NCBI RefSeq assembly: GCF_047238305.1
Contig: NZ_JBDFMO010000001.1
Location: forward strand, 1,240,001 to 1,304,000
DNA: 64,000 nt
Reading direction: 5' to 3'
From: Ferdinandcohnia sp047238305
GTDB taxonomy: Bacteria; Bacillota; Bacilli; Bacillales; Bacillaceae_L
Positions 8,353 through 16,953 of the stretch are shown here, piece by piece. The position numbers were made by a program, and so were the translations under genes. A model generated the notes under the pieces. That model had not been told where the DNA came from and searched no databases. It was given only the letters and a program-made list of their open reading frames with translations. The stretch's first letter is position 1, and every line of letters begins with the position of its first letter.

Positions 8353-9540
8353 ATGTCGAAGGTGTTGGACTCATTTTTGCATGAAAATCTGGAGGATTTA
8401 AAGAAGAAAGGTCTCTATAATGTGATTGACCCTCTTCAAGGTGCAAACGGACCTATTATTAAAATTAATGGGAAGGAACTGATTAACCTATCCTCTAACA
8501 ACTACTTAGGCTTAGCTACAGATGAGCGCTTAAAAGAGGTAGCGAAGAAAGCAATTGATACGTATGGGGTTGGTGCAGGTGCGGTTCGGACCATTAACGG
8601 AACACTTGACCTTCATCTAAAACTAGAAGAAAAGCTTGCGGAGTTTAAGCACACGGAAGCAGCTATTTCCTATCAATCTGGATTTAATTGCAATATGGCA
8701 GCCATTTCTGCTGTTATGGATAAAAATGATGCGATCCTTTCTGATGAACTCAATCATGCGTCAATCATCGATGGATGCCGTCTATCAAAAGCAAAAATCA
8801 TCCGTGTTAACCACTCTGATATGGATGATTTGCGTAAAAAGGCAAAAGAGGCAACTGAATCTGGTTTATATAACAAAGTTATGGTCATCACGGATGGTGT
8901 TTTCTCCATGGATGGTGATATTGCAAAACTACCTGAAATCGTACAAATCGCTGAGGAATTTGACCTTATTACATATGTAGACGATGCCCACGGTTCAGGC
9001 GTATTAGGAAAAGGTGCGGGTACGGTTAAGCATTTTGGTCTTTCCGACAAAGTCGATTTCCAAATTGGAACTCTCTCAAAAGCCATTGGTGTTGTTGGTG
9101 GGTATGTAGCGGGTAAAAAGGAACTAATTGACTGGTTAAAGGTTCGAAGCAGACCATTCCTATTTTCTACTGCTGTGACACCTGCTGATGTTACTGCTGC
9201 AACAAAAGCGATTGAAATTTTAATGAGCAGTACAGAACTCCACGACAAGCTATGGGATAATGCCAACTACTTCAAGCAGGAGTTAAAGGAACGCGGCTTT
9301 GATATTGGCCACAGTGAAACCCCAATTACACCAGTAATTGTTGGTGAAGAAGTGAAAACACAGGAATTCAGTAAGAGATTAATTGAAGAAGGCGTCTATG
9401 CAAAATCAATCGTGTTCCCAACTGTCCCACAAGGAACAGGAAGGGTGCGTAATATGCCGACTGCTGCACATACAAAAGAAATGCTCGACCAGGCAGTAGC
9501 AATCTACGAAAAAGTAGGCAAGGAAATGAACATTATCTAA
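8353..9540 (+). CDS. kbl: glycine C-acetyltransferase (2-amino-3-ketobutyrate CoA ligase)
   Basis: Kbl uses CoA to split 2-amino-3-ketobutyrate into glycine and acetyl-CoA, the second step of threonine degradation. The 395-residue product is a fold-type I PLP enzyme with SSNNYLGL near residue 47, DELNHASIIDG near 131, DDAHGSGVLG near 210, and the PLP lysine K243 in GTLSKAIG. The start is the ATG at 8353 with AAAGGAGG 7 bases upstream; an open extension to 8299 runs through the hairpin leader and is not used. It is followed after 25 bases by the threonine dehydrogenase gene that makes its substrate. Confidence 0.93.
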   Translation: MSKVLDSFLHENLEDLKKKGLYNVIDPLQGANGPIIKINGKELINLSSNNYLGLATDERLKEVAKKAIDTYGVGAGAVRTINGTLDLHLKLEEKLAEFKHTEAAISYQSGFNCNMAAISAVMDKNDAILSDELNHASIIDGCRLSKAKIIRVNHSDMDDLRKKAKEATESGLYNKVMVITDGVFSMDGDIAKLPEIVQIAEEFDLITYVDDAHGSGVLGKGAGTVKHFGLSDKVDFQIGTLSKAIGVVGGYVAGKKELIDWLKVRSRPFLFSTAVTPADVTAATKAIEILMSSTELHDKLWDNANYFKQELKERGFDIGHSETPITPVIVGEEVKTQEFSKRLIEEGVYAKSIVFPTVPQGTGRVRNMPTAAHTKEMLDQAVAIYEKVGKEMNII

Positions 9541-9565
9541 GTTTACCAACTTGGGGGAATGAATA

Positions 9566-10525
9566 ATGGAGAAAATTATTGTAACCGGAGCCCTTGGCCA
9601 AATTGGGTCAGAGCTTGTCACAAAGCTTCGCAAGGTTTATGGTGCTGATAATGTTGTTGCGACAGATATTCGAAAAACGGATTGTGAGGTTGTCCAATCG
9701 GGTCCGTTTGAGCTTTTAGATGTAACCGATGGAAAGGCCATGTATGACATTACGAGAAAATACGATGCTGATACATTAATTCACTTAGCTGCATTGCTGT
9801 CTGCAACAGCAGAAGCAAAGCCTCTGTTAGCTTGGAATTTAAACATGGGTGGACTTGTTAATGCATTGGAGGTTGCTCGTGAGTTGCGCTGCCAGTTCTT
9901 CACACCGAGTTCAATTGGAGCTTTTGGTCCAACTACACCAAAGGACGGAACTCCGCAGGACACCATCCAGCGTCCGACGACCATGTACGGTGTAAACAAG
10001 GTTTCAGGTGAATTGCTTTGTGATTATTACAATCATAAATTTGGTGTAGATACGAGAGGTTTGCGTTTTCCAGGACTCATTTCGTATGTGACCCCACCAG
10101 GTGGCGGTACAACCGACTATGCAGTAGAAATTTATTATGAAGCTCTAAAAAATAAAAGCTATACCTCATATATTGCAGAAGGAACATATATGGATATGAT
10201 GTATATGCCAGATGCGCTTCAAGCTATTATTGATTTGATGGAAGCGGAAGAGTGCAAGCTAAAACATCGAAATGCCTTTAATGTAACGGCAATGAGCTTT
10301 GCGCCAGAGGAAATTGCAGCAGAAATTAAAAAGCATATTCCAAATTTCGCAATGAATTTTGAGGTAGACCCAGTCCGCCAATCCATCGCAGAAAGCTGGC
10401 CAAATTCAATCGATGCTACAGCGGCAAAAGAAGAATGGGGCTTTAAGGCTACGTACAATCTTGAAACAATGACAAAAGATATGCTCGATCAATTAAGTAT
10501 GAAGTTCGTAAAAAACGCAGGATGA
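9566..10525 (+). CDS. tdh: L-threonine 3-dehydrogenase, epimerase-type
   Basis: A 319-residue short-chain (GalE-like) NAD-dependent dehydrogenase. The Rossmann motif VTGALGQIGSEL lies at residues 5-16 and the catalytic YxxxK is YGVNK near 142, with SSIGAFGP before it. The family and the adjacent kbl gene identify it as the epimerase-type L-threonine 3-dehydrogenase, which oxidises threonine to 2-amino-3-ketobutyrate; this is not the zinc-dependent medium-chain Tdh of E. coli. Both genes lie in one operon that ends at the hairpin after this gene. GGGGGAAT precedes the ATG. Confidence 0.88.
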   Translation: MEKIIVTGALGQIGSELVTKLRKVYGADNVVATDIRKTDCEVVQSGPFELLDVTDGKAMYDITRKYDADTLIHLAALLSATAEAKPLLAWNLNMGGLVNALEVARELRCQFFTPSSIGAFGPTTPKDGTPQDTIQRPTTMYGVNKVSGELLCDYYNHKFGVDTRGLRFPGLISYVTPPGGGTTDYAVEIYYEALKNKSYTSYIAEGTYMDMMYMPDALQAIIDLMEAEECKLKHRNAFNVTAMSFAPEEIAAEIKKHIPNFAMNFEVDPVRQSIAESWPNSIDATAAKEEWGFKATYNLETMTKDMLDQLSMKFVKNAG

Positions 10526-10532
10526 ATAAATG

Positions 10533-10563
10533 AGGAGTATGGAGAAATTCATACTCCTTTTTT
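10533..10563 (+). terminator. terminator of the kbl-tdh operon
   Basis: AGGAGTATG pairs with CATACTCCT around a short A-rich loop and is followed by six or more T residues, 8 bases after the tdh stop. Confidence 0.88.
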
Positions 10564-10626
10564 GATGGGAAAAGAAGGGGATTCAGCCTGTTGTACTGAA
10601 TAATTACGGGTAGAGGAGGTCATATC

Positions 10627-10986
10627 ATGGAATTTTATAAATTCGATATAGGTAGTGGTAAACAAATATCACAGTTTGATTCTAATTTCATTATGTCTCG
10701 TATTATTCAAACCAGTAAACCTGCCCACATTAGTTGTATGCATCTTGGGGAAAATGGGATTGTCGGGTACCACCAAGCTACAGTACCGCAACTATTTTTA
10801 GTGGTCAACGGTGAAGGATATGTTCGAAATGAAAAAGATGAGTACGTGAAAGTTTTTCCAGGTGATGCCGTATTTTGGGAAAAGGATGAATGGCACGAAA
10901 CGAAAACAGATATTGGATTAACCGCAATTGTCATTGAAAGTGAAGAACTGAGTCCGTCATTGTTCATGCCGGAAAAGAAGCTTTGA
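10627..10986 (+). CDS. small cupin-domain protein
   Basis: A 119-residue single-domain cupin. The beta-barrel pattern is visible as GYHQATVPQLFLVVNGEGYVR near residues 39-59 and FPGDAVFWEKDEWHET near 76-91, with His residues placed for metal binding. There is no fused domain. AGAGGAGG lies upstream of the ATG. It precedes a Nudix gene by 30 bases and may share its transcript. The substrate cannot be told from the sequence; cupins of this size are often small-molecule binding or isomerising proteins. Confidence 0.7.
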   Translation: MEFYKFDIGSGKQISQFDSNFIMSRIIQTSKPAHISCMHLGENGIVGYHQATVPQLFLVVNGEGYVRNEKDEYVKVFPGDAVFWEKDEWHETKTDIGLTAIVIESEELSPSLFMPEKKL

Positions 10987-11016
10987 CAATACGGATAAGT
11001 GATAAGGGAGAAATTT

Positions 11017-11643
11017 ATGGGAGAGCAAGAAAGAATAAAGATTTTTGATGATCAAAAGAACCTAATCGGTGTAGCTTCTCGGAGCGATGTTCATAGGATT
11101 GGATACTGGCATGAAGTGTTTCACTGTTGGTTTATTCATAATGAAGAGGGAATTGATTATATCTATTTACAGCTTCGTAGTAAAAATAAAAAGGATTATC
11201 CTTATCTATTAGATATTACTGCTGCTGGACATTTGTTAGCAGATGAAACAGTAGAGGATGGAGTAAGAGAAATTAACGAAGAACTCGGGATAGATGTTGC
11301 TTTTGAGGAGTTAATAAAGTTAGGTGTACTTGATTATTCTGTTGTTCGAGAAGATTTTATTGATAAAGAATTGGCGAACGTATTTTTATATAAGAGCAAA
11401 AATACCCTTGATGACTTCACCCTTCAAGTGGAAGAGGTTTCTGGAATAGTGAAAGCGAAATTTATTGATTTTTCCCAACTTTGGCTTGGTGTAAAAGATG
11501 AAATCGAAATCAGTGGATTTGAAATAATGGATGATGGAAAAAAGAAAAAAATTAATGAAAAAGTAAATAGGGATAGATTCGTTCCACATCAAGTTTCTTT
11601 TTATAAAGAAGTGATTCAAAAAATACAAGAATACGTAGGATAA
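11017..11643 (+). CDS. Nudix hydrolase, isopentenyl-diphosphate-isomerase-like subgroup
   Basis: A 208-residue Nudix protein. The Nudix box reads GHLLADE, then REINEELGI near residues 70-92; one spacer residue is missing relative to the textbook pattern, as happens in the IDI-like/YfcD-like subgroup. The N-terminal EQERIKIFDDQKNLIGVASRSDVHRIGYWHEVFHCW is typical of that subgroup. AAGGGAG at 11004-11010 fixes the ATG at 11017; an upstream GTG at 10999 overlaps that ribosome binding site and is rejected. The substrate (a nucleoside diphosphate derivative) is unknown. Confidence 0.82.
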   Translation: MGEQERIKIFDDQKNLIGVASRSDVHRIGYWHEVFHCWFIHNEEGIDYIYLQLRSKNKKDYPYLLDITAAGHLLADETVEDGVREINEELGIDVAFEELIKLGVLDYSVVREDFIDKELANVFLYKSKNTLDDFTLQVEEVSGIVKAKFIDFSQLWLGVKDEIEISGFEIMDDGKKKKINEKVNRDRFVPHQVSFYKEVIQKIQEYVG

Positions 11644-11713
11644 ATCTAAATATAACCAACGCCAAAAGAGATAATCACCTAAAATGGTAGTTACCTCTAA
11701 ATTGTTAAAAATA

Positions 11714-12868
11714 TTATTTTTCATTCGATAATCCTAAAATTAACTCTTTATAGATTTCGAAGAATGCAAAGTAGTAATCTTTATAGACATATTCGTCTGT
11801 TTTGTGTGCCATTTTTGTTTCGCCTGGACCAAACATCATGAAAGGGAAGTTTTCATCTTTATCTCGTAATAAGTTTGATGCATCTGTCACCCCAGGCGAA
11901 CCTTTAACAGAAATTTCTAAACCTAAATGTTTTTTACCGAGTTCTTTCGCAAGATCAACCATTTCAGAGTGTCCTGAAGTGAAGACGCTTGGTAATGACA
12001 TTGTTACTTCTACACCAATATTAGAGCCCTTTTTATTGTATTTTTCAGCTGTTGTGTTGAAGATGTCAATCACTTCATCGTTATCAAATTCTGGAATAGT
12101 CCGTACGTTTATTTCAGCTACTGCTTTTTCTGGAACTGAATTTACTTGGTTCCCTGCATTAAAAATAGTTGTACTCATAACCAGCTTATCTAGAACTTCA
12201 TTTTTCCGATCATCGCCATTCAATTTTTGGTCTACTTCTAAAAGATATTCCATTAATGGATTAATTGCGTTATACCCTTGGTTAGGCATAGAACTGTGTG
12301 CCGCTTCACCAATAGACGTTACACGCAAGTTAAGTGATCCTTTGTGGGAGTAAATAATCGTGTCATGAGAAGGTTCAGCAACCCATAGATAATCTACATC
12401 ATCCATATAGCCTTCGTCATATAATTTTTTTGAACCTGCGCCACCGACTTCTTCACCAGTGGTTGCCATAAAACGGACAGTACCATTTTTTAGTTCATTA
12501 CTCTCTTTGAGTTCAATCATCACTAAAGCAAGGTTTATTAAACCTGCTTTCATGTCATTTGTTCCTCGTCCGTATAATTTTCCGTCTCTTTCTGTCAATG
12601 TGAACGGATCTGAAGTCCACTCGCTTTCATCACCAGGAGAAACGACATCCATATGACCAGAAACACCGATGACTGGACTCCCGTTTCCAACTTCAGCTAC
12701 TAGGTTAACACGAGTGTCTGTAACTGGAACAATTTTAGATTCAATGCCGTATTCTGCAAATAAATCTTTCAAGTAATTTGCCACTTCGATTTCGTTTTCA
12801 TTAATGGATTTGATCGCTATGATGTCAGATAAAATCTTTATCTTTTCTTCTTCTGTAAAATGTTTAAT
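11714..12868 (-). CDS. M20-family peptidase/deacylase (ArgE/DapE-like) with probable ATT start
   Basis: A zinc-dependent M20 metallopeptidase. Metal-binding motifs are GVSGHMDVVSPGD, GRGTNDMKAGL, TGEEVGGAG, and a C-terminal MFGPGETKMAHKTDEYV. With the GTG at 12784 the protein would be 356 residues and would lack the first helix of the fold. In frame upstream lie 28 more codons with the expected M20 sequence (KHFTEEEKIKILSDIIAIKS) and no ATG, GTG or TTG before the stop at 12896-12898. A strong GGAGGG at 12875-12880 is followed 6 bases later by ATT (12866-12868), which I choose as the start, giving 384 residues. The substrate is not determined; desuccinylase and dipeptidase annotations in this family are often unreliable. 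Confidence 0.8.
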   Translation of the reverse strand: MKHFTEEEKIKILSDIIAIKSINENEIEVANYLKDLFAEYGIESKIVPVTDTRVNLVAEVGNGSPVIGVSGHMDVVSPGDESEWTSDPFTLTERDGKLYGRGTNDMKAGLINLALVMIELKESNELKNGTVRFMATTGEEVGGAGSKKLYDEGYMDDVDYLWVAEPSHDTIIYSHKGSLNLRVTSIGEAAHSSMPNQGYNAINPLMEYLLEVDQKLNGDDRKNEVLDKLVMSTTIFNAGNQVNSVPEKAVAEINVRTIPEFDNDEVIDIFNTTAEKYNKKGSNIGVEVTMSLPSVFTSGHSEMVDLAKELGKKHLGLEISVKGSPGVTDASNLLRDKDENFPFMMFGPGETKMAHKTDEYVYKDYYFAFFEIYKELILGLSNEK

Positions 12869-13000
12869 ACGAATCCCTCCATCATTTTCTCTTTCTTAAA
12901 TAAGAATACAATTTTATTTTACCCGAAGACTGCATTGAAAATATCGAAATTGCTTTTCATCTGATAGTACTAGCGGTACGTCGGTTAAACAAAGACTTTT

Positions 13001-13039
13001 AGCCTGTATTATTGATTACTAAGTAATCTGATACAGGCT
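13001..13039. terminator. nested dyad between the M20 gene and the small spore-type gene
   Basis: Perfect nine-base arms AGCCTGTAT (13001-13009) and ATACAGGCT (13031-13039) enclose a second dyad, GATTAC / GTAATC. It lies beyond the stop of the minus-strand gene at 13062. There is no long T-run on either side, so it is a candidate weak terminator or transcript-stabilising hairpin. Confidence 0.5.
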
Positions 13040-13061
13040 TTGTCAATGGTAGAAGATGGTG

Positions 13062-13208
13062 TTAATCACGCATTGCCCCGGCTTCACGGGAAGTTATGTC
13101 ACCTTGTCCTTGACTGACATCCTTTTGGATTTCTTGTTTTACTTTCTGTGGATTGGTTCCGGCAACATCTGTCTTCATATTATTATTTTTTGGTTGTTTT
13201 TGTGGCAT
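13062..13208 (-). CDS. 48-residue hydrophilic protein, possibly gamma-type SASP-like
   Basis: A short gene with an excellent ribosome binding site (AGGAGG 7 bases before the ATG at 13208). The product is very hydrophilic, rich in Gln, Asn and Lys, and has no Cys or Trp. The stretch AGTNPQKVKQEIQKD resembles the TNAQxVRxQN repeats of gamma-type small acid-soluble spore proteins, which store amino acids in the spore; the ending SREAGAMRD is not typical. I am fairly sure the gene is real and much less sure of the family. It stands alone, divergent from the DUF817 gene. Confidence 0.6.
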   Translation of the reverse strand: MPQKQPKNNNMKTDVAGTNPQKVKQEIQKDVSQGQGDITSREAGAMRD

Positions 13209-13396
13209 TCGAATCCTCCTAATTTTGACTTACAAAGCTTAGTATTTACATAAAGCGATAATACATGAAAATAGTTCAAAGTTTAAAAGCATTCCTTTGC
13301 ACGAGGAATGCTCAATTTACAAATTTCAATAATATTTTATTGAAAAACAATAAATTTTATATTAGAATCAATATGTAACAAAGTGGTGAGGCATCC

Positions 13397-13430
13397 TGTT
13401 GGGACAATGTACCTGTCCCTCTGTCCCACC
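13397..13430. repeat. GGGAC/GTCCC palindromic element, copy A
   Basis: GTTGGGACA and TGTCCCACC form an imperfect inverted repeat around ACCTGTCCCT. The right half, ACCTGTCCCTCTGTCCCACC, recurs with one base change at 56088-56107, and a related GGGGGACGGTTCTCC hairpin lies at 43536. It sits just before the DUF817 ribosome binding site. Confidence 0.65.
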
Positions 13431-13451
13431 TTTAAAAAGGAGGCACAATTG

Positions 13452-14243
13452 ATGAGTGCTTTAAGACAGCTTGTACGTTTTGGATGGGAGCAAGCCCTAT
13501 CCTGTTTGTTTCCTGTTGTTATTTTTACTTCATTGGCGATTACTCAAGTGATTCCACTACCATTTCTCCCAAGGTATGACTGGCTGCTCATCATCTGTCT
13601 TCTAATGCAATGGGTAATGGTGCGCTCCGGGCTTGAAACACGTGATGAGCTAAAGGTTATTACACTGTTCCATCTTATTGGGTTAGCGCTTGAAGTCTTC
13701 AAGACACATATGGGGTCCTGGTCATATCCTGAGGTCGGGTTTTTCAAATTTTTTGGAGTGCCTTTGTATAGCGGATTCATGTACGCAAGTGTAGCAAGCT
13801 ATCTTTGCCAGGCATGGAGGAGGCTTAAGGTGGAGCTGGTTAAGTGGCCACCGTTTTTGATAGTGGTACCTCTCGCAGCAGCGATCTATTTAAACTTTTT
13901 CACCCATCACTTTTGGATAGACATCCGTTGGTGGTTATCGGCTCTTGTGATTATTGTTTTTTGGAAATCTTGGGTTACATACGAGGTTGGTGGAACTCGC
14001 TATCGTATGCCACTTTCGTTTTCTTTTGTACTCATCGGATTTTTTATATGGGTCGCTGAAAATATCGCAACATATTTTGGAGCGTGGCAGTATCCGAACC
14101 AAACTGAGGCATGGAGTCTCGTTCATCTCGGAAAGGTAAGTTCATGGCTTTTATTAGTGATTGTTAGTTTTCTAATCGTAGCGACGTTAAAACTGGTTAA
14201 GGGGAAAAATAACACAAGGGTAGATACGGGACAATTTTTATAA
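13452..14243 (+). CDS. DUF817 family membrane protein
   Basis: A 263-residue integral membrane protein with about seven hydrophobic segments. It matches the DUF817 (YoaT-like) family, with conserved-looking LEVFKTHMGSWSYPE near residue 80 and a related NIATYFGAWQYPNQ near 215, a pair of motifs typical of the family. AAAGGAGG lies upstream of the ATG at 13452. The open frame extends to 13383, but the extra part would be encoded by the GGGAC palindromic element and is rejected. The function is unknown; no neighbour explains it. Confidence 0.75.
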   Translation: MSALRQLVRFGWEQALSCLFPVVIFTSLAITQVIPLPFLPRYDWLLIICLLMQWVMVRSGLETRDELKVITLFHLIGLALEVFKTHMGSWSYPEVGFFKFFGVPLYSGFMYASVASYLCQAWRRLKVELVKWPPFLIVVPLAAAIYLNFFTHHFWIDIRWWLSALVIIVFWKSWVTYEVGGTRYRMPLSFSFVLIGFFIWVAENIATYFGAWQYPNQTEAWSLVHLGKVSSWLLLVIVSFLIVATLKLVKGKNNTRVDTGQFL

Positions 14244-14349
14244 CTAGAGGAATCAACAAGACTGATTACGCAAAGTGCTAGTCCAATCATGGATGTTATG
14301 TAAAAATAAGGTGAAACTAATTTTCAAGCACAACAGAGGGAGCGATACT

Positions 14350-14568
14350 ATGATTGAGAGTTTAAAAAGGATCAATGAGTTAGCGAAAAAAGCGCGTGAA
14401 GAAGGACTAACACCAGCGGAAAAAGTGGAACAACAAGTTTTACGTGAAGATTACCTGAGTGAAATTCGCGGTCAAGTAACTCATACATTCTCATCATTAA
14501 AGGTGCTTGATCCACTTGGAAATGACGTGACACCTGAAAAGGTGAAGAAATTAAAAACTGAAGAATAG
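14350..14568 (+). CDS. DUF896 (YnzC-like) small protein
   Basis: A 72-residue protein of the DUF896/YnzC family: two amphipathic helices starting IESLKRINELAKKAREEGLTPAE, then VLREDYLSEIRGQVTHTF. Family members in Firmicutes are small helical-hairpin proteins, one of which lies in the B. subtilis SOS region; the role is poorly known. AGAGGGAG lies 6 bases before the ATG at 14350. The longer open frame from 14275 lacks a ribosome binding site and family similarity. A bidirectional terminator follows. Confidence 0.85.
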   Translation: MIESLKRINELAKKAREEGLTPAEKVEQQVLREDYLSEIRGQVTHTFSSLKVLDPLGNDVTPEKVKKLKTEE

Positions 14569-14584
14569 CAATTTTTATACGTAA

Positions 14585-14620
14585 TAAAAAAGCTAGGGAT
14601 CGAGCATCTCTAGCTTTCTT
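14585..14620. terminator. bidirectional terminator between DUF896 gene and yhgE
   Basis: AAGCTAGGGAT and ATCTCTAGCTT form an 11-base stem with one G-T pair; A-rich sequence on the left and TTTCTT on the right allow it to end transcription from both converging genes. Confidence 0.8.
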
Positions 14621-14628
14621 CACGCATC

Positions 14629-16857
14629 TTAATTCATTTCAACCTGTACGTTTTTCTTCTTCATCTTAATAGCAAAATATCCAATTGTAATTGCCATGAA
14701 GGCAACCATATAGGTTAAGAGAAACAAGTTATTATGCCACATGTAGGCGAAGTCACCACTTGATATTACAGCCTTAAACGACTGTACCGAATAAGTCATT
14801 GGTAACAATGCGTTAATTGGTTGTAGTGCATTTGGAATTAATTCAAGTGGGAATGTACCAGCACTTGTGGTTAATTGTAAAATTAAGATTACAATCGCAA
14901 TAAAGCGACCAGGGTCACCCAGCATCGTTACAAGCATTTGAATTAACGTTAAAAAGACGAAGCTTGTAATCAATGATGTAATAAAGAATAATGGAATGCT
15001 AGCGACCTCAGTTTTTAATCCTTCTAGTAAAATGACATCGACTAGAATTGCCTGGATGACGCCGACAATTGCCAACACTCCAAATTTGCTAAAGAACCAA
15101 CGGAATGCATTTTTCGGTTGAATAACAGGCTCTTTAAGTTTAAACACAATGGACATGAGCAATGCGCCAACAAATAAACCGAGTGAGATAAAATATGGTG
15201 CAAAGCCGGTTCCATAGTTAGGCACTGTGTTAATTTCTTGTTTTTTGACAGTAACAGGTTCACCCATCATGTCATAGGTTTCGTCATTTGCTTCAACAGA
15301 ATTTGCTTGTTCAGCACCTTCTGCTAGTTTACCTGCAAGCTTAGTTGAACCGTCTGCTAGTTGAACGGTACCTTCTTCTAATTCCTTCGATCCTTCCGCA
15401 AGCTGGCCGGCACCACTTTGTAATTGGCCAGCACCGTTTGTTAATTGACCCATCCCAGCTGTTAAATCTTGTGCACCATTTTGAAGTGCGACCGAGCCGT
15501 TATATAATTTGTCAATTCCTTGTTGTAAGCTGACTTGACCTTCATTAACCTGTTGTAGCCCTGCTAGTAATCGGTTAAAGGAAGGGCCAGTTTGAGAGGC
15601 TAATTGGTTTTCTAAGCCTGCAGTTGCTGCGCCGAATTGTTGGTGTAAACCAGTTTTAAATTGTGTGAAGCCCTGATTAAGTCCATTAGCCACTCCTACT
15701 GTTATGCTAGGTTCCAGCTGTTGAGTTAATTGTTGTTCAAGTTGTTGTTGCAACTGTTCTTTTGTAGGCTGTCCTTGTGCCATTTGGGCGATAAAAGCAG
15801 ATGCATGTGCCTCATCCATAATTTGATTTTCGATTAGTGCAGCTTTTAGTTGCCCTATTTGTTGCGTTTGAGATGCTATCATTTGATCAGCTAATTTTTC
15901 AGATAGATTAGTGGCAATCCCATTTGTAAGCTGTGTGGATAGGCTAGTGCTAAGCTTAGTTTCTAACTCATCAAGACCAGCATCTACTTGATCCAAACTT
16001 TCGTTAAGTTGAGCGGTTATGCCTTCAGCCATTTGCTTTGGAAGTTCTTCCTTCATAAGCGCAACCCCATCTTGGACTTGGTTTGTTCCCTCAACTAAAG
16101 AAGGAAGTTTTTCATTCACTTCGCCAAGACCAGCTTTTACTTGGTTAGTTCCTGCTGCAAGATCGCTTGTACCTGATGAAGCTTTTTTGACCCCATCTGT
16201 GAATTCAATTGATTTTGAGGCTAATACGGATAAGTTTTCTTCTAGTGTTTTTGAACCGTCATTAACCTTCGCAATACCTTCAGCAAGTTGTTCAGATCCG
16301 TCACTTGCTTGAGTTAATCCGTCTGCTAAGTCTTGAATCTTATCAAACATCGTTTCAGCGTAAGTGGCTGTTACGTTCTTTGAGATTTCAGCCTTTATTT
16401 TTTCGATCGCTGTTTCCCCAATCTGTGAAGATAAAAAGTTTGTGCTTTCATTTGGCACATATTTTAGCTCTAATTTTTGTGGATGGCTATCTAACAATGT
16501 AGTTGCATTCGATGAAAAATCTTCAGGAATCTCAACTAGTAAGTAATAGTCCCTGTTTTCAAGTCCTTTATAGCCATCTTCCTTTGACACCATATGAAAA
16601 TTAAAGTTGTTGTTATCCGAAAGTTTATCGGTCAGCTCTTTTCCAAGCTGTAATTCGTTACCTTCGAAATTAGCTCCGGCATCCTCATTTACAATCGCGA
16701 CCGGTAAATCCTCCATATGGTCATATGGATCCCAAAATGCCCAAAGGAACATTCCGGCATATAGGACCGGTACAAAAGCGACTGCTAAAATAGGAATAAA
16801 GACTTTTCGATTGGAAAGAATGCCTTTAAATTCAGCAAAAAAGGATGATCCCTTCAT
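14629..16857 (-). CDS. yhgE: YhgE/Pip-family membrane protein
   Basis: A 742-residue protein of the YhgE/phage-infection-protein family. An N-terminal transmembrane segment (about residues 18-38) is followed by a long extracellular region with repeated heptad-like segments of the DGSEQLAEGIAKVNDGSKTL type, including Gln-rich stretches near 340-390, and by a C-terminal block of about five transmembrane segments (about 555-735). Family members act as phage receptors or as membrane export-type proteins; the true substrate is not known. The gene lies downstream of its TetR regulator, and a 23-bp dyad upstream of the start is shared with the regulator's promoter, so it is probably repressed by that protein. 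Confidence 0.88.
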   Translation of the reverse strand: MKGSSFFAEFKGILSNRKVFIPILAVAFVPVLYAGMFLWAFWDPYDHMEDLPVAIVNEDAGANFEGNELQLGKELTDKLSDNNNFNFHMVSKEDGYKGLENRDYYLLVEIPEDFSSNATTLLDSHPQKLELKYVPNESTNFLSSQIGETAIEKIKAEISKNVTATYAETMFDKIQDLADGLTQASDGSEQLAEGIAKVNDGSKTLEENLSVLASKSIEFTDGVKKASSGTSDLAAGTNQVKAGLGEVNEKLPSLVEGTNQVQDGVALMKEELPKQMAEGITAQLNESLDQVDAGLDELETKLSTSLSTQLTNGIATNLSEKLADQMIASQTQQIGQLKAALIENQIMDEAHASAFIAQMAQGQPTKEQLQQQLEQQLTQQLEPSITVGVANGLNQGFTQFKTGLHQQFGAATAGLENQLASQTGPSFNRLLAGLQQVNEGQVSLQQGIDKLYNGSVALQNGAQDLTAGMGQLTNGAGQLQSGAGQLAEGSKELEEGTVQLADGSTKLAGKLAEGAEQANSVEANDETYDMMGEPVTVKKQEINTVPNYGTGFAPYFISLGLFVGALLMSIVFKLKEPVIQPKNAFRWFFSKFGVLAIVGVIQAILVDVILLEGLKTEVASIPLFFITSLITSFVFLTLIQMLVTMLGDPGRFIAIVILILQLTTSAGTFPLELIPNALQPINALLPMTYSVQSFKAVISSGDFAYMWHNNLFLLTYMVAFMAITIGYFAIKMKKKNVQVEMN

Positions 16858-16882
16858 ATAAAATCCCTCCTAAATAAATAAG

Positions 16883-16905
16883 TGACTGTTTTGTTCAAAT
16901 AGTCA
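16883..16905. promoter_or_regulatory. TetR-type operator upstream of yhgE
   Basis: A 23-bp imperfect palindrome starting TGACTGTTTT and ending AAATAGTCA. The outer arms TGACT/AGTCA and inner TTT/AAA pair. Its length and TGAC...GTCA ends match the dyad at 17553-17575 in front of the regulator gene. Confidence 0.6.
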
Positions 16906-16953
16906 TTTTAAACCAAATAAGATGGGTACTCAATTTGAGGACCCTTTATATGG

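Noticed and set aside
8754..9266. 170-codon open frame on the minus strand
   Set aside because: It is antisense to kbl, a well-supported gene, with no ribosome binding site or recognisable family.
14275..14349. Longer start for the DUF896 protein
   Set aside because: No ribosome binding site and no family similarity before 14350.
15042..16861. Several plus-strand open frames of 60 to 97 codons
   Set aside because: They are shadows of the long, low-complexity yhgE gene on the other strand.
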